64,000 nucleotides of DNA from Nocardioides acrostichi (GCF_015319165.1 NZ_JADIVZ010000002.1:310001-374000); one strand, 5' to 3'. Shown: positions 54,954-63,932, numbered from the stretch's first letter. Notes: a model not told the origin generated them from the letters alone. Numbers and translations: made by a program.

Positions 54954-56353
54954 CGCGCGGTGGGATCCATCCGCCACACCCGCACGGCGAGGGCGAGGGC
55001 GGCGACGAGTGGCACGAGGGCGACCAGCAGCGACGTCCGGAAGGCCAGGGGGGCCGACGTGGCCGACGCGGCCAGGCCGTAGGCGGTGAGCACCAGGGCG
55101 GCGCCGACGGCTGAGCCCAGGCGCTGGCCGGTCTGGAGGGCGCCACCGGCGGCGCCGCCCATGCGCGGCGGCACCTCGGCCAAAGTGAGCGTGATGTTGG
55201 GTGAGACCACCGCGCCGCCTCCGAGGCCCGTGAGGAGCAGGGCGGGCACGAGCACGGTCCACGACCTCTCGACCAGGGGCGTCACCAGCGCCACCACGAG
55301 CACGCCGGTGATCATCGTGGCCAGTGCGACCACGGTGATCCGACGGCCCACGCCGGTGACGAACCGACCGGCAATCGGCGAGCTGGTCGCCGAGCCGACG
55401 GCGAAGGGCATCAGCACCAGGCCGGTGGCCAGCGCCGAGTACCCCAGGGACTCCTGGAGGAACACCGAGACGACCAGCAGGATGCCGGTGAACCCGGTGA
55501 AGTAGAGGGTGCCGATCGCGAGTCCGCTGGGATAGCCCTCCAGCCGGCGCAGCAGGCGCAGGTCGAGCAACGGCGGGCGGTGCAGCCGCTCCTGGCGCCG
55601 CTCCCACCGCACGAAGCCCCACGCGGCCAGCGGCAGGCCGACCAGCAACAGCAGCGGCCCACGTTGCCCGCTCTCCAAGGAGACGACGGGGAAGAGCAGA
55701 CACAGCACGCTCAGGCCGAGCAGGAGTGCGCCCACGAAGTCGATGCGGGTGTCTGCTGCGTCGTCGTCGCGTGGGCGCCGGGGCACCATGCGAGCCACCG
55801 CGAGCAGTGCGACGACGCCGACCGGTACGTTGACGAGGAAGAGCCAGCGCCATCCCTGCTCCTCGCCGGCGACGGCGATGATGCCGCCGCCGAGCACCGG
55901 GCCGATCGCCGAGGCGAGGGAGACGGTGAAGCCGAAGAGACCGAAGGCCCTGCCGCGCTCGGCTCCGGAGAACAGCTGCTGGATGATGCCGGAGTTCTGC
56001 GGGGTGAGGAGGCCGGCCGCCACGCCCTGCAGCAGTCGGGCGGCGACGACCAGCTCGACGGTGGGCGAGAGTCCGACCGCCGCGCTGGCCAGCACGAAGC
56101 CGGTGAGCCCGATCAGCATGAGCCGCCGGCGTCCGAAGGCGTCGCCGAGGCGACCCCCGGCGACCAGCATGAGCCCGAAGCTCAGCGCATACCCCGACAC
56201 GACCCACTGGATGGCGCCGGGGCTGGCGCCGAGACCGCTTTGCATCGAGGGGATGGCGACGTTGACGATCGAGACGTCGAGCAGGCTCATGAAGCCCACG
56301 ACCAAGGTGACGGCGAGAATGCGCCAGCGGTCGGGGTGCGCCTGGTCGGTCAC
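54923..56353 (-). CDS. MFS transporter, DHA2 family
   Basis: 476 residues, 14 predicted helices. LLDVSIVNVAIPSMQSGLG is the helix-1 DHA2 signature, then IQWVVSGYALSFGLMLVAGG, GGRLGDAFGRRRLMLIG (loop 2-3 motif A) and ARLLQGVAAGLLTPQNSGII (motif C region). Probable drug or metabolite exporter. GTG 56353. Its last ten codons overlap the end of madM in antisense. Divergent from the monooxygenase-fold gene (54 bp). Confidence 0.87.
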   Translation of the reverse strand: MTDQAHPDRWRILAVTLVVGFMSLLDVSIVNVAIPSMQSGLGASPGAIQWVVSGYALSFGLMLVAGGRLGDAFGRRRLMLIGLTGFVLASAAVGLSPTVELVVAARLLQGVAAGLLTPQNSGIIQQLFSGAERGRAFGLFGFTVSLASAIGPVLGGGIIAVAGEEQGWRWLFLVNVPVGVVALLAVARMVPRRPRDDDAADTRIDFVGALLLGLSVLCLLFPVVSLESGQRGPLLLLVGLPLAAWGFVRWERRQERLHRPPLLDLRLLRRLEGYPSGLAIGTLYFTGFTGILLVVSVFLQESLGYSALATGLVLMPFAVGSATSSPIAGRFVTGVGRRITVVALATMITGVLVVALVTPLVERSWTVLVPALLLTGLGGGAVVSPNITLTLAEVPPRMGGAAGGALQTGQRLGSAVGAALVLTAYGLAASATSAPLAFRTSLLVALVPLVAALALAVRVWRMDPTARQPKSPRSAK

Positions 56354-56407
56354 CGCTCCAGCCTGCCTGCGCTCCCAACGCCCGGGCGGGTGGGCGACGA
56401 TGGGGGC

Positions 56408-56992
56408 ATGGACCAGCCCGTGACCGTCTCGATCACCCGCGAGCTCGGCCCCGATCGCGAGGCCGAGATGAGCAGCTGGCTCCAGGCGGGCACCGCGCTG
56501 GCGCAGCGGTTCCCCGGCTTCCTCGGCGCGGGGTGGGTGCGGCCCGACGACGGGTCGGCGACCTGGCACATCCTCTACCGGTTCGCCGACGCGGCCTCGC
56601 TCGAGGCCTGGGAGACCTCGCGGGAGCGCGCCTGGTGGCGTGACTCCGCGGCCGGGCTCGGGGTCACCGAGAAGCGGATGGAGCGGCGCACCGGCATCGA
56701 GGGCTGGTTCGACGACCCGGCCCACCGCGTGGTGCACGACCTCGACCAGCCGGTCGCGCCACCGCGCTGGAAGCAGGCCACCACCATCTTCATCGTGTTC
56801 TTCCCGCTCAGCCTGGTCGTGAACTGGCTGCTCCCGCACACGCCGGTGGCGGGCCTGCCGCTGGTGCTCCGCGTGCTCGCCACGATCCTCGTGATGACCC
56901 CGACCATGGTCTACGTCGCCCTGCCGTGGATCACCCGCACGATGGAGTGGTTCCTCCAGGGGCGACCGCCGCCGTGGCGCTCGGCCACGTAG
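56408..56992 (+). CDS. Antibiotic-biosynthesis-monooxygenase-fold (ABM) protein with two membrane spans
   Basis: 194 residues. Residues 1-100 are an ABM ferredoxin-like fold (VTVSITRELGPDREAEMSSW, FPGFLGAGWVRPDDG, WHILYRFADAASLEAWETS), the rest holds two hydrophobic spans (TIFIVFFPLSLVVNWLL; LVLRVLATILVMTPTMVYVAL) and WITRTMEWFLQG. The same layout is seen in many uncharacterised actinobacterial and proteobacterial proteins. Function unknown. ATG 56408 with GACGAT 6 nt upstream. Confidence 0.8.
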   Translation: MDQPVTVSITRELGPDREAEMSSWLQAGTALAQRFPGFLGAGWVRPDDGSATWHILYRFADAASLEAWETSRERAWWRDSAAGLGVTEKRMERRTGIEGWFDDPAHRVVHDLDQPVAPPRWKQATTIFIVFFPLSLVVNWLLPHTPVAGLPLVLRVLATILVMTPTMVYVALPWITRTMEWFLQGRPPPWRSAT

Positions 56993-57002
56993 GTTGACCC
57001 GC

Positions 57003-58433
57003 GTGACCTCAGCAGCGGTGGTGGGCAGTGGCCCGAACGGGCTGGCGGCCGCCATCACCCTGGCCCGCGCGGGCGTCGAGGTCACCGTGCTCGAGGCGAA
57101 CGACACCCCCGGCGGCGGCACCCGGTCGGTCGAGGCCACCCTGCCCGGCCTGCTGCACGACGAGTGCTCCGGCTTCCATCCGCTCGCGGTCGACACCGCG
57201 TTCTCGCGGGTGGCCGGGCTCGAGGCGTCCGGCCTGGAGTGGGCCTGGCCCACGGTGCAGTACTCCCACCCCCTCGACGGCGGCCGTGGCGCGGCCGTGG
57301 TCCGCTCGGTCGCCGAAACCGCCGCGGGGCTGGGCGCCGACGAGGGCTCCTATCGCCACCTGTTCGGAGCCCTCGACGACCGCTTCGACGCCATCGCGGT
57401 CGAGTTCCTCCAGCCCGTGCTGCACGTGCCACGGCATCCGTTCGCGCTGGCGCGCTTCGGGGCCTACTCGCTCCTCCCGGCCGGCACCCTGGCCCGGCGC
57501 TTCGTTACCCCGGAGGCGCGCGCGCTGTGGGCCGGCGTGGCCGCGCACGCCTTCCGGCCGTTCACCGCCCCGCTCTCCTCGGCCATCGGTCTCGCGCTCG
57601 GGACGGCGGCGCATCACGCCGGCTGGCCGGTCGCGGTCGGCGGGTCGCGGGCGATCTCCGATGCCATGATCCGGGTACTCGAGCGCTTCGGCGGCCGAAT
57701 CGAGACGGGCGTCAGGGTGGCCTCCCTCGACGACTGCCGGCGCGACCTCGGAGCCGATCTGGTGCTGCTCGACACCTCGCCGAGCGCGGCGGTGCGGATC
57801 GCGGGCGACCGCCTACCGGCTCGGGTGCGCTGCGCGTATGAGCGCTATCGGCACGGCCCGGCGGCGTTCCAGGTGGCGTTCGCGGTCGAGGGCGGGATCC
57901 CGTGGACCCACGAGCCGTCGCGCCGCGCCGGCACCGTGCACGTGGGCGGATCCTTCCAGGAGGTCGCGGCCGCCGAGCGCGATGTCGCCCGCGGACGCAT
58001 GCCCGAACGGCCGTTCGTGCTGCTGGGGCAGCAGTACCTCGCCGACCCCGGTCGCAGCGCCGGCGACGTGCACCCGGTCGACGCCTACGCCCACGTGCCG
58101 GCGGGCTACACCGGCGATGCGACCGAGGCGATCACCGCGCAGATCGAGCGGTTCGCCCCAGGCTTCCGCGACCGCATCCGCGCGACGACCAGGCGATCGA
58201 CGGCCACCATCGCCGCCGACAATCACAACTACGTCGGCGGCGACATCGTCACCGGACTCAACAGCGCCCGCCAGCTCCTGCTGCGTCCCCGGGCCACGAC
58301 GAACCCCTACGCCACCGGCATCGACGGCGTCTACCTCTGCTCCGCGGCCACGCCACCGGGCGCCGGTGCCCACGGCATGTGCGGCCACCTCGCTGCGCGG
58401 GCTGCGCTGGCCGGCCTCGTATCGAGCAGATGA
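57003..58433 (+). CDS. FAD-dependent oxidoreductase, phytoene-desaturase/CrtI-like
   Basis: 476 residues. VVGSGPNGLAAAITLARAG with EANDTPGGGTRS is the FAD dinucleotide fold of the amine-oxidase/CrtI superfamily; VGGSRAISDAMIRVLERFGG and the C-terminal PGAGAHGMCGHLAARAAL are matching conserved segments. Substrate unknown; no carotenoid genes are near. GTG 57003 is chosen over TTG 56994 because TAGGTT lies 7 nt before it, which also overlaps the stop of the preceding gene. Confidence 0.82.
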   Translation: MTSAAVVGSGPNGLAAAITLARAGVEVTVLEANDTPGGGTRSVEATLPGLLHDECSGFHPLAVDTAFSRVAGLEASGLEWAWPTVQYSHPLDGGRGAAVVRSVAETAAGLGADEGSYRHLFGALDDRFDAIAVEFLQPVLHVPRHPFALARFGAYSLLPAGTLARRFVTPEARALWAGVAAHAFRPFTAPLSSAIGLALGTAAHHAGWPVAVGGSRAISDAMIRVLERFGGRIETGVRVASLDDCRRDLGADLVLLDTSPSAAVRIAGDRLPARVRCAYERYRHGPAAFQVAFAVEGGIPWTHEPSRRAGTVHVGGSFQEVAAAERDVARGRMPERPFVLLGQQYLADPGRSAGDVHPVDAYAHVPAGYTGDATEAITAQIERFAPGFRDRIRATTRRSTATIAADNHNYVGGDIVTGLNSARQLLLRPRATTNPYATGIDGVYLCSAATPPGAGAHGMCGHLAARAALAGLVSSR

Positions 58434-58485
58434 ACTCTCGGCACCGGCCTTGCCGGCGGTCGGTGGGCTGGACCAGGGTGGAGCC

Positions 58486-59073
58486 ATGTCCATCTCGGGA
58501 TACACCCCTGCCCCTGCCCCTGCCCAGGTCGCGGCCCATCGCCCGGCCCATCGCTCTGCCCATCGCTCTGCCCATCGCTCTGCCCATCGCCCGGTCACGC
58601 GCCTCGCCGTGCTCTTCGCCGCGCTGGCAACGATGCTCGGACTCGGCCTGGCCGCCGCGCCGAGCGCCTCGGCGGTCACCCAGTCCAGCGCCGAGTCTCA
58701 GTTCCGCGCAGCCGGCATCACCTGGAGTTCCTCAGGCGGCTGCACGACGCGCAGCAACTCGACCTGCACCTCATTCGACGGCATCCGCCAGGCCACGATC
58801 GACGGCGCGATCACCCTCAAACGCGCCTCCGGGTGCGCCCTGAACATCACCGGTGGCACCGAGGTCGGTCACTCCTCGGGTACCTACTCCCACGGCAACG
58901 GGTACAAGCTCGACTTCAGCCGCACCACGTGTCTGACCAGCTGGGTGCACACGGCGTACTCCTACATCGGTCAGCGCAGCGACGGCGCGGCGATGTACCA
59001 GGCGGCCAGCGGCAACGTCTACGCCGACGAAGGCAGCCACTGGGACGTCACCTACTACACCTGCGGCTGCTGA
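58486..59073 (+). CDS. Secreted peptidase M15-like (D,D/L,D-carboxypeptidase fold) protein
   Basis: 195 residues. A long basic n-region with AHRPAHRSAHRSAHRS repeats precedes a clear signal hydrophobic core (LAVLFAALATMLGLGLAAAP, cleavage near SASA-VTQ). The mature domain (about 130 residues) has the M15-type zinc pattern S-H-x2-G-x3-D (SHGNGYKLDF) and a later EGSHWDV with the third ligand His, plus conserved Cys residues. Similar small exported proteins are common in Streptomyces. It probably cleaves peptidoglycan stem peptides outside the cell, but activity is inference. ATG 58486 with GGTGGAG 5 nt before. Confidence 0.75.
   Translation: MSISGYTPAPAPAQVAAHRPAHRSAHRSAHRSAHRPVTRLAVLFAALATMLGLGLAAAPSASAVTQSSAESQFRAAGITWSSSGGCTTRSNSTCTSFDGIRQATIDGAITLKRASGCALNITGGTEVGHSSGTYSHGNGYKLDFSRTTCLTSWVHTAYSYIGQRSDGAAMYQAASGNVYADEGSHWDVTYYTCGC
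58534..58593 (+). repeat. 12-bp in-frame tandem repeat, five units, in the signal peptide n-region
   Basis: Five units of GCCCATCGC(T/C)C(T/G) lie head to tail inside the M15-like gene and code for repeated Ala-His-Arg-Ser/Pro. The middle three units are identical. Being in frame, unit gain or loss would lengthen or shorten the basic n-region without breaking the gene. Confidence 0.9.
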
Positions 59074-59110
59074 CTACGGACTGCCGGCTCACACGGCCTA
59101 CGCTGGCCGT

Positions 59111-60019
59111 GTGAGCGACGCAGCGACTCTCGGCATCCCGCCCGCACCCGCGATCGAGGGCACCCGCCACGTGCACTCGGGCAAGGTGCGCGACCTCTAC
59201 GAGATCACCGAGGGTGAGCACGCCGGAGAGCTGCTGATGGTCGCCAGCGACCGTCTCTCGATCTTCGACTTCGTGCTGGAGTCGACGATCCCCGACAAGG
59301 GCGAGATCCTCACGCGCATGTCGCTGTGGTGGTTCGAGCAGCTGCGCGATCTCGTGCCCAGCCACATCGTGACCGCCGACGTGCCCGCCGCCGTCCGCGG
59401 GCGAGCGGTCGTGTGCGAGCGGCTCGACATGTTCCCGGTCGAGTGCGTCGCGCGCGGCTACCTCACCGGCTCCGGTCTGCTCGACTACCGCGCGGCCGGC
59501 GCGGTGTGCGGCGTACCGCTGCCCGAGGGTCTCGACGACGGCAGCCGGCTGCCCGAGCCGATCTTCACCCCGGCCACCAAGGCCGACCTGGGCGACCACG
59601 ACGAGAACGTCTCCTTCGACGCCGTGGCCACCACCATCGGGGCGGACGACGCCGCCGCGCTGCGCGACCTGACCCTCGCCGTCTACGAGCGGGCCGAGGG
59701 TCTGGCCCGTGACCGCGGCATCATCCTGGCCGACACCAAGCTCGAGTTCGGACGCCGCCCGGCCGACGCCGCCCTCGTGCTCGGCGACGAGGTGCTGACC
59801 CCCGACTCCAGCCGCTTCTGGCCGGCCAACGAGTGGCACCCCGGGCAGACCCAGCCGTCCTATGACAAGCAGATCGTGCGCAACTGGGCGCTCTCGCCGG
59901 AGTCCGGCTGGGACCGCTCCTCAGGCGACGCCCCGCCGCCGCTGCCCACCGAGGTCGTCGAGCACACCCGGGCCCGCTACGTCGAGGCCTTCGAGCTGCT
60001 CACGGGCGAGACCTTCTAG
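59111..60019 (+). CDS. purC: SAICAR synthase
   Basis: 302 residues; ATP-dependent joining of CAIR and aspartate in purine synthesis. HVHSGKVRDLYEI at the N-terminus, ASDRLSIFDFVLESTIPDKG, and ECVARGYLTGSGLLDY, TKLEFG and DSSRFWPANEW are family motifs. GTG 59111 is 6 nt after TACGCT (59099-59104), a leaderless pattern. Fourth purine gene in the window (with purA, purD, purB), each with its own promoter. Confidence 0.95.
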   Translation: MSDAATLGIPPAPAIEGTRHVHSGKVRDLYEITEGEHAGELLMVASDRLSIFDFVLESTIPDKGEILTRMSLWWFEQLRDLVPSHIVTADVPAAVRGRAVVCERLDMFPVECVARGYLTGSGLLDYRAAGAVCGVPLPEGLDDGSRLPEPIFTPATKADLGDHDENVSFDAVATTIGADDAAALRDLTLAVYERAEGLARDRGIILADTKLEFGRRPADAALVLGDEVLTPDSSRFWPANEWHPGQTQPSYDKQIVRNWALSPESGWDRSSGDAPPPLPTEVVEHTRARYVEAFELLTGETF

Positions 60020-60021
60020 CC

Positions 60022-60477
60022 ATGTCCGGCGACTCGGGACTCGGCCACGGACGCACGGTCGGTGGCACGGTGCACGTCGGCGTGTCGCCGGAGGTGGCCT
60101 TCGACTACTTGGTCGACCCGGCCCACCGCCCCGCGTGGCAGTCCAGTCTCGCCAGCGTCACGGACATCGAGGGCGAGCCCGGACTCGGGCAGACCTGGAC
60201 CGACGTCACCAAACCCGGACTCCGCCCGGCCATGCGCACCACCGCCTTCGACCGTCCGGGCCTCTGGGCCGAGGACGGCGTGTGGAAGGCCGTGCGCGCT
60301 TCCCTGGAACTGCGGTTCACGCCGTGTGCCGAGGGGTGCGCCATCGGCTACCGGTTCCGGATCACCGGCCGCGGACCGCTGGCGTTCGCCGGATGGGCGG
60401 CGTCCTTCGGCGCGCTGCCCGCCGTCCGAGCCGACCTGCGGCGAGCGGCACGGATCCTGGAGGGCCGGGAGTCGTGA
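60022..60477 (+). CDS. SRPBCC (polyketide cyclase/START-like) family protein
   Basis: 151 residues starting 2 nt after the purC stop, so probably co-transcribed. The start VGGTVHVGVSPEVAFDYLVD and PAHRPAWQSSLASVTDIEG match the SRPBCC ligand-binding fold (helix-grip), ending in RADLRRAARILEGRES helix. Ligand and role unknown; the link to purC may be positional only. Confidence 0.75.
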   Translation: MSGDSGLGHGRTVGGTVHVGVSPEVAFDYLVDPAHRPAWQSSLASVTDIEGEPGLGQTWTDVTKPGLRPAMRTTAFDRPGLWAEDGVWKAVRASLELRFTPCAEGCAIGYRFRITGRGPLAFAGWAASFGALPAVRADLRRAARILEGRES

Positions 60478-60524
60478 CCGCCCGGTAGGTTAGCCGCGAC
60501 AGCGCCCGATGTGATGGAGGACAC

Positions 60525-62102
60525 GTGACCACCTATAACCTCGCCAGCCTGCTGGAGAACACCGCAGCGCGTGTCCCCGAACGCGACGCGATCGTGTTCG
60601 GCGACCTGCGGCTGAACTACGGCACCGTCGACGCGCTGGCCAACCAGGTGGCGAACCTGCTGGTCGACCGCGGCATCGAGCCGGGCGACAAGGTGGCGCT
60701 CTCGTGCCCCAACCTGCCGTACTTCACGATCGTCTACTTCGGCATCCTCAAGGCCGGCGGAACGGTCGTTCCGCTCAACGTGCTGCTCAAGGGCCGCGAG
60801 GTCGCCTACCACCTCGACGACTCCGGGGCGAAGGCCTACTTCTGCTTCCAGGGCAGCCCGGAGCTGCCGATCGGCGCCGAGGGCCACGCCGGCTTCGAGC
60901 AGGCGAACGGCTGCGAGCACTTCTTCATGATCACCGCCGACCCGGCCGGCGCGTCTCCCATCGAGGGCACCGACGCGATGGGGCAGTCGATGGGGCCGAT
61001 GCCGACCACCTTCGAGTCGGTCTCGACCGACGAGGACGACGTCGCCGTCATCCTCTACACCTCGGGCACCACCGGACAGCCCAAGGGCGCCGAACTGCGG
61101 CACCGCAACATGCGCGACAACGCGACGGCCGGCGAGCAGCTCTTCGGCGCCTCGGCCGAGCAGCCCGACACCTTCCTCTGCGTGCTGCCGCTGTTCCACT
61201 CCTTCGGGCAGACCGTCATCCAAAACGGTGCGTTCGCCTTCGGCGGCACGGTCGTGATGCTGCCGCGATTCGAGGCCGCCCCGGCCCTCGACCTCATGCT
61301 CAAGGAGTCGATCACGTTCTTCGCGGGCGTCCCCACGATGTACTGGGGTCTGCTCGGTGCGCTGACCCCCGAGACGGACGTCGCCACACTCGCCGAGAAT
61401 CTGCGCATCGCCGCCGCCGGCGGCTCGGCCCTTCCCGTCGAGGTGCACAAGAGCTTCCGGGAGAAGTTCGGCGTCACCATCCTCGAGGGCTACGGCCTCT
61501 CCGAGACCAGTCCGGTCGCCTCGTTCAGCCCGCACGGCGAGGAGCCCCGGCCCGGTTCGATCGGCATCCCGATCCCCGGCGTCGAGATGGCGCTGCTCCG
61601 GCCCGACTCGTGGGATCCGATCCCCGACGACCTCGAGGACGACGGCAAGACCGCCGTGGGCGAGATCGCCATCAAGGGCCACAACGTCATGAAGGGCTAC
61701 CACGACCGACCCGAGGCCACCGAGGAGGTGCTCCACGACGGCTGGTTCAAGTCCGGTGACCTCGGACGTCGTGACGCCGACGGCTGGTACTACATCGTCG
61801 ACCGCTCCAAGGACATGATCCTGCGCGGCGGCTACAACGTGTACCCGCGCGAGATCGAAGAGGTGCTGCTCACCCACCCCGCCGTCTCGCTGGCGGCCGT
61901 GATCGGCGTGCCGCACGAGAGCCACGGCGAAGAGGTCAAGGCGTTCGTCATCCTCGAGAAGGACGCCTCCCTCACCTCCGAGGAGCTCGTCGCCTGGGGC
62001 AAGGAGCAGATGGCGGGCTACAAGTACCCCCGCATCGTCGAGATCGTGCCCGAGCTGCCGATGACGGCCACGGGCAAGATCTTGAAGCGCGAGCTGTCGT
62101 AG
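60525..62102 (+). CDS. Long-chain fatty-acid-CoA ligase (FadD-like)
   Basis: 525 residues, ANL superfamily. ATP loop VILYTSGTTGQPKGAELRH near residue 175, LEGYGLSETSPVASF, GDLGRRDADGWYYIVDRSKD, ILRGGYNVYPREIEEVL and catalytic Lys in TATGKILKRELS. Activates a carboxylic acid, probably medium- or long-chain fatty acid, as the acyl-CoA. GTG 60525 with GGAGG 6-7 nt before. Distinct from MatB in the window by lack of the malonate signature. A repeat cluster follows its stop. Confidence 0.88.
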   Translation: MTTYNLASLLENTAARVPERDAIVFGDLRLNYGTVDALANQVANLLVDRGIEPGDKVALSCPNLPYFTIVYFGILKAGGTVVPLNVLLKGREVAYHLDDSGAKAYFCFQGSPELPIGAEGHAGFEQANGCEHFFMITADPAGASPIEGTDAMGQSMGPMPTTFESVSTDEDDVAVILYTSGTTGQPKGAELRHRNMRDNATAGEQLFGASAEQPDTFLCVLPLFHSFGQTVIQNGAFAFGGTVVMLPRFEAAPALDLMLKESITFFAGVPTMYWGLLGALTPETDVATLAENLRIAAAGGSALPVEVHKSFREKFGVTILEGYGLSETSPVASFSPHGEEPRPGSIGIPIPGVEMALLRPDSWDPIPDDLEDDGKTAVGEIAIKGHNVMKGYHDRPEATEEVLHDGWFKSGDLGRRDADGWYYIVDRSKDMILRGGYNVYPREIEEVLLTHPAVSLAAVIGVPHESHGEEVKAFVILEKDASLTSEELVAWGKEQMAGYKYPRIVEIVPELPMTATGKILKRELS

Positions 62103-62117
62103 GCGCTGACCCGCCAC

Positions 62118-62239
62118 CAGTTTCCCGGTGACCCGTCGCCACCTTCCACCCGACCTGCCACGAGTTTTGACACACGTCGAAACGCGCGGCAGGTCACGTG
62201 AAAACTAGCGACGGGTCACGTGAAAACTAGCGACGGGTC
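62118..62239. repeat. Direct and inverted repeat cluster between fadD-like and GMC oxidoreductase genes
   Basis: A 22-bp unit (starting ACGTGAAAACTAGCGACG, ending GGTC) is present twice in exact tandem at 62196-62217 and 62218-62239; an inverted, degenerate copy (18 of 21 bases) lies at 62119-62139. Between them is a hairpin 62152-62195: GACCTGCC / GGCAGGTC outer stem and GTTTTGAC / GTCGAAAC inner stem (one mismatch). It fills the 141-bp gap between convergent genes and ends 4 bp before the GMC stop. Likely bidirectional transcription end; repeat family not recognised. Confidence 0.85.
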
Positions 62240-62243
62240 AGCG

Positions 62244-63932
62244 TCAGACCGGGGTGATGGGCAGGCGCAGGGCGCCGGGCGCTGCCTCGGGGACGACGGG
62301 CCGCAGCGGCGGCACGGGGGTGACGGGCTCGTAGGCCTCGCCCAGGGCGGGGCGGGGGTCGACCTCGCCCTGGTTCGGCCACAGGGCGACCGCCCGCTCG
62401 GCCATCGCGGTGATCGTCAGTGACGGGTTGACCCCGAGGTTCGCACCGATGGTCGAGCCGTCGATGACGTGCAGACCGGGGTGGCCGAACACCCGGTGGT
62501 AGGGGTCGACCACACCGTCCTCTGCGGTGGCGCCGAGCACGGCGCCCCCGATGTAGTGCGCCGTGGCGGGCTTGCCCAGCAGGTCGGTGACCATCGACAT
62601 CGGGCGCCCGCCCACCTTCGCCGCGAACCGTCGCGCGACGTCGTGGGCGACCGGCAGCCAGGAGGGGTTCGGCTGGCCGGTGCCCTGCCGGGCGCGGAGC
62701 CGCCCGCGGCGAGAGTAGGCGGTCAGGGAGTTGTCGAGGGACTGCATCACCAGCAGTTGGATCGACCGCTTCGAGGCACCTCGGGGGCGTTGTACCCAGC
62801 GAGGCATTTCGCGCAGGTGCTCGACGGCGAACCGGCGCAGTCGCCGTGGGCCGCCGTCGACCAGCGGCACGTTCACGAGTGAGCCCGACTCCTGCTGCGG
62901 GCTGGCCCGGCACAGCTCCACGTGCGTGTGCGTCTCGGGGCGCATCGAGGAGGTGATGGCGATGCCGCGGTCGTAGCCGCGGTCGGCGCCGGCGTCGACG
63001 AGCACGATCGCCTCGGAGTTCGACCGCGCCCACTGCCCGAGCCGTGAGGAGAGGCGCGGCAGGTTGCCGTTCTCCCGTTGGCGCAGCAGCAGCTCCTGGG
63101 TGCCGCGCGCGGCGGCCGAGACCACCACCTGGTCGGCGGTGAACACGGGGCCGGGCGAGCGCCGCGCACCCGGGCGACGGGTGGTCAGCCGGTAGCCACC
63201 CGCGCGCGGCTCGATGCCGACCACCTCGGTCAGCTCGTGCACCCGCGCGCCTGCGGCCTCGGCCAGGTACAGGTAGTTCTTGGGCAGGGTGTTCTTGGCG
63301 CCGATGGGGCAGCCCGTGGTGCACCGGGCGCAGTGCGTGCAGGTGGTGCGACCGGGACCGGCGCCGCCGAAGAACGGGTCGCCCACGTCGGCGCCCTCGC
63401 CCTGCGCGTCGGAGCCGAACAGCACGCCGGCGTCGACCGGCGTCCACGTGGCGCCGGCGCCGAGGTCGTCGGCGACCGAGTGCAGCACGTCGTCGGCCTC
63501 CCACGTGCACGGGTTGCGAGCGGCGCCGAGCATGCGGCGCGCCTGGTCGTAGAACGGCGCGAGCTCGGTGCGCCAGTCGGTGATCGAGGCCCACGCGCTG
63601 TCGTCGAAGAACGCGTCGTGCGGCTCGTAGAGGGTGTTGGCATAGACCAGCGACCCGCCGCCGACCCCCACGGCGGTGAACAACGACACCGGGCCGAGGG
63701 AGGAGAGCCGCAACGGGCCGAACATCCGCAGAGCCGGGGCCCACAGCAGGTCGCGCCGGCCCTGGGCTGCGAAGTCGGCATCGCTCCAGCGTCGTCCGGT
63801 CTCGAGGACGCCGACCCGGTAGCCCTTCTCGCTCAGGCGCAGCGCCGTGACGCTGCCGCCGAAGCCGGAGCCGATCACGACGACGTCGTAGTGAGCGGAG
63901 TCACTTGCGGTCTGCACGGGCTCAGCATGCAC
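62244..63932 (-). CDS. GMC-family oxidoreductase (cholesterol-oxidase-like) with Cys cluster
   Basis: 562 residues. FAD loop VVVIGSGFGGSVTALRLSEK at the N-terminus; GGGSLVYANTLYEPHDAFF; a CxxCxxCxxxCP cluster (CTHCARCTTGCP, near residue 197) followed by IGAKNTLPKNYL; C-terminal GAVLGATAEDGVVDPYHRVF and DGSTIGANLGVNPSLTITAMAERA with the active-site His-type region replaced by N-P. It resembles mycobacterial ChoD-type proteins, whose true substrate is debated. The Cys cluster could hold an iron-sulphur centre. GTG 63932 is the longest start; GTG 63917 with CATGCT 6 nt upstream is a good alternative. Confidence 0.82.
   Translation of the reverse strand: MHAEPVQTASDSAHYDVVVIGSGFGGSVTALRLSEKGYRVGVLETGRRWSDADFAAQGRRDLLWAPALRMFGPLRLSSLGPVSLFTAVGVGGGSLVYANTLYEPHDAFFDDSAWASITDWRTELAPFYDQARRMLGAARNPCTWEADDVLHSVADDLGAGATWTPVDAGVLFGSDAQGEGADVGDPFFGGAGPGRTTCTHCARCTTGCPIGAKNTLPKNYLYLAEAAGARVHELTEVVGIEPRAGGYRLTTRRPGARRSPGPVFTADQVVVSAAARGTQELLLRQRENGNLPRLSSRLGQWARSNSEAIVLVDAGADRGYDRGIAITSSMRPETHTHVELCRASPQQESGSLVNVPLVDGGPRRLRRFAVEHLREMPRWVQRPRGASKRSIQLLVMQSLDNSLTAYSRRGRLRARQGTGQPNPSWLPVAHDVARRFAAKVGGRPMSMVTDLLGKPATAHYIGGAVLGATAEDGVVDPYHRVFGHPGLHVIDGSTIGANLGVNPSLTITAMAERAVALWPNQGEVDPRPALGEAYEPVTPVPPLRPVVPEAAPGALRLPITPV

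Noticed and set aside
54923..57253. Long minus-strand frame continuing past the MFS start over the monooxygenase-fold gene
   Set aside because: The MFS signature starts at GTG 56353; the upstream part is a shadow of the plus-strand gene at 56408-56992.
62118..62239. Insertion sequence ends
   Set aside because: No transposase frame and no target duplication; the gap is too short (141 bp) for more than a hairpin element.
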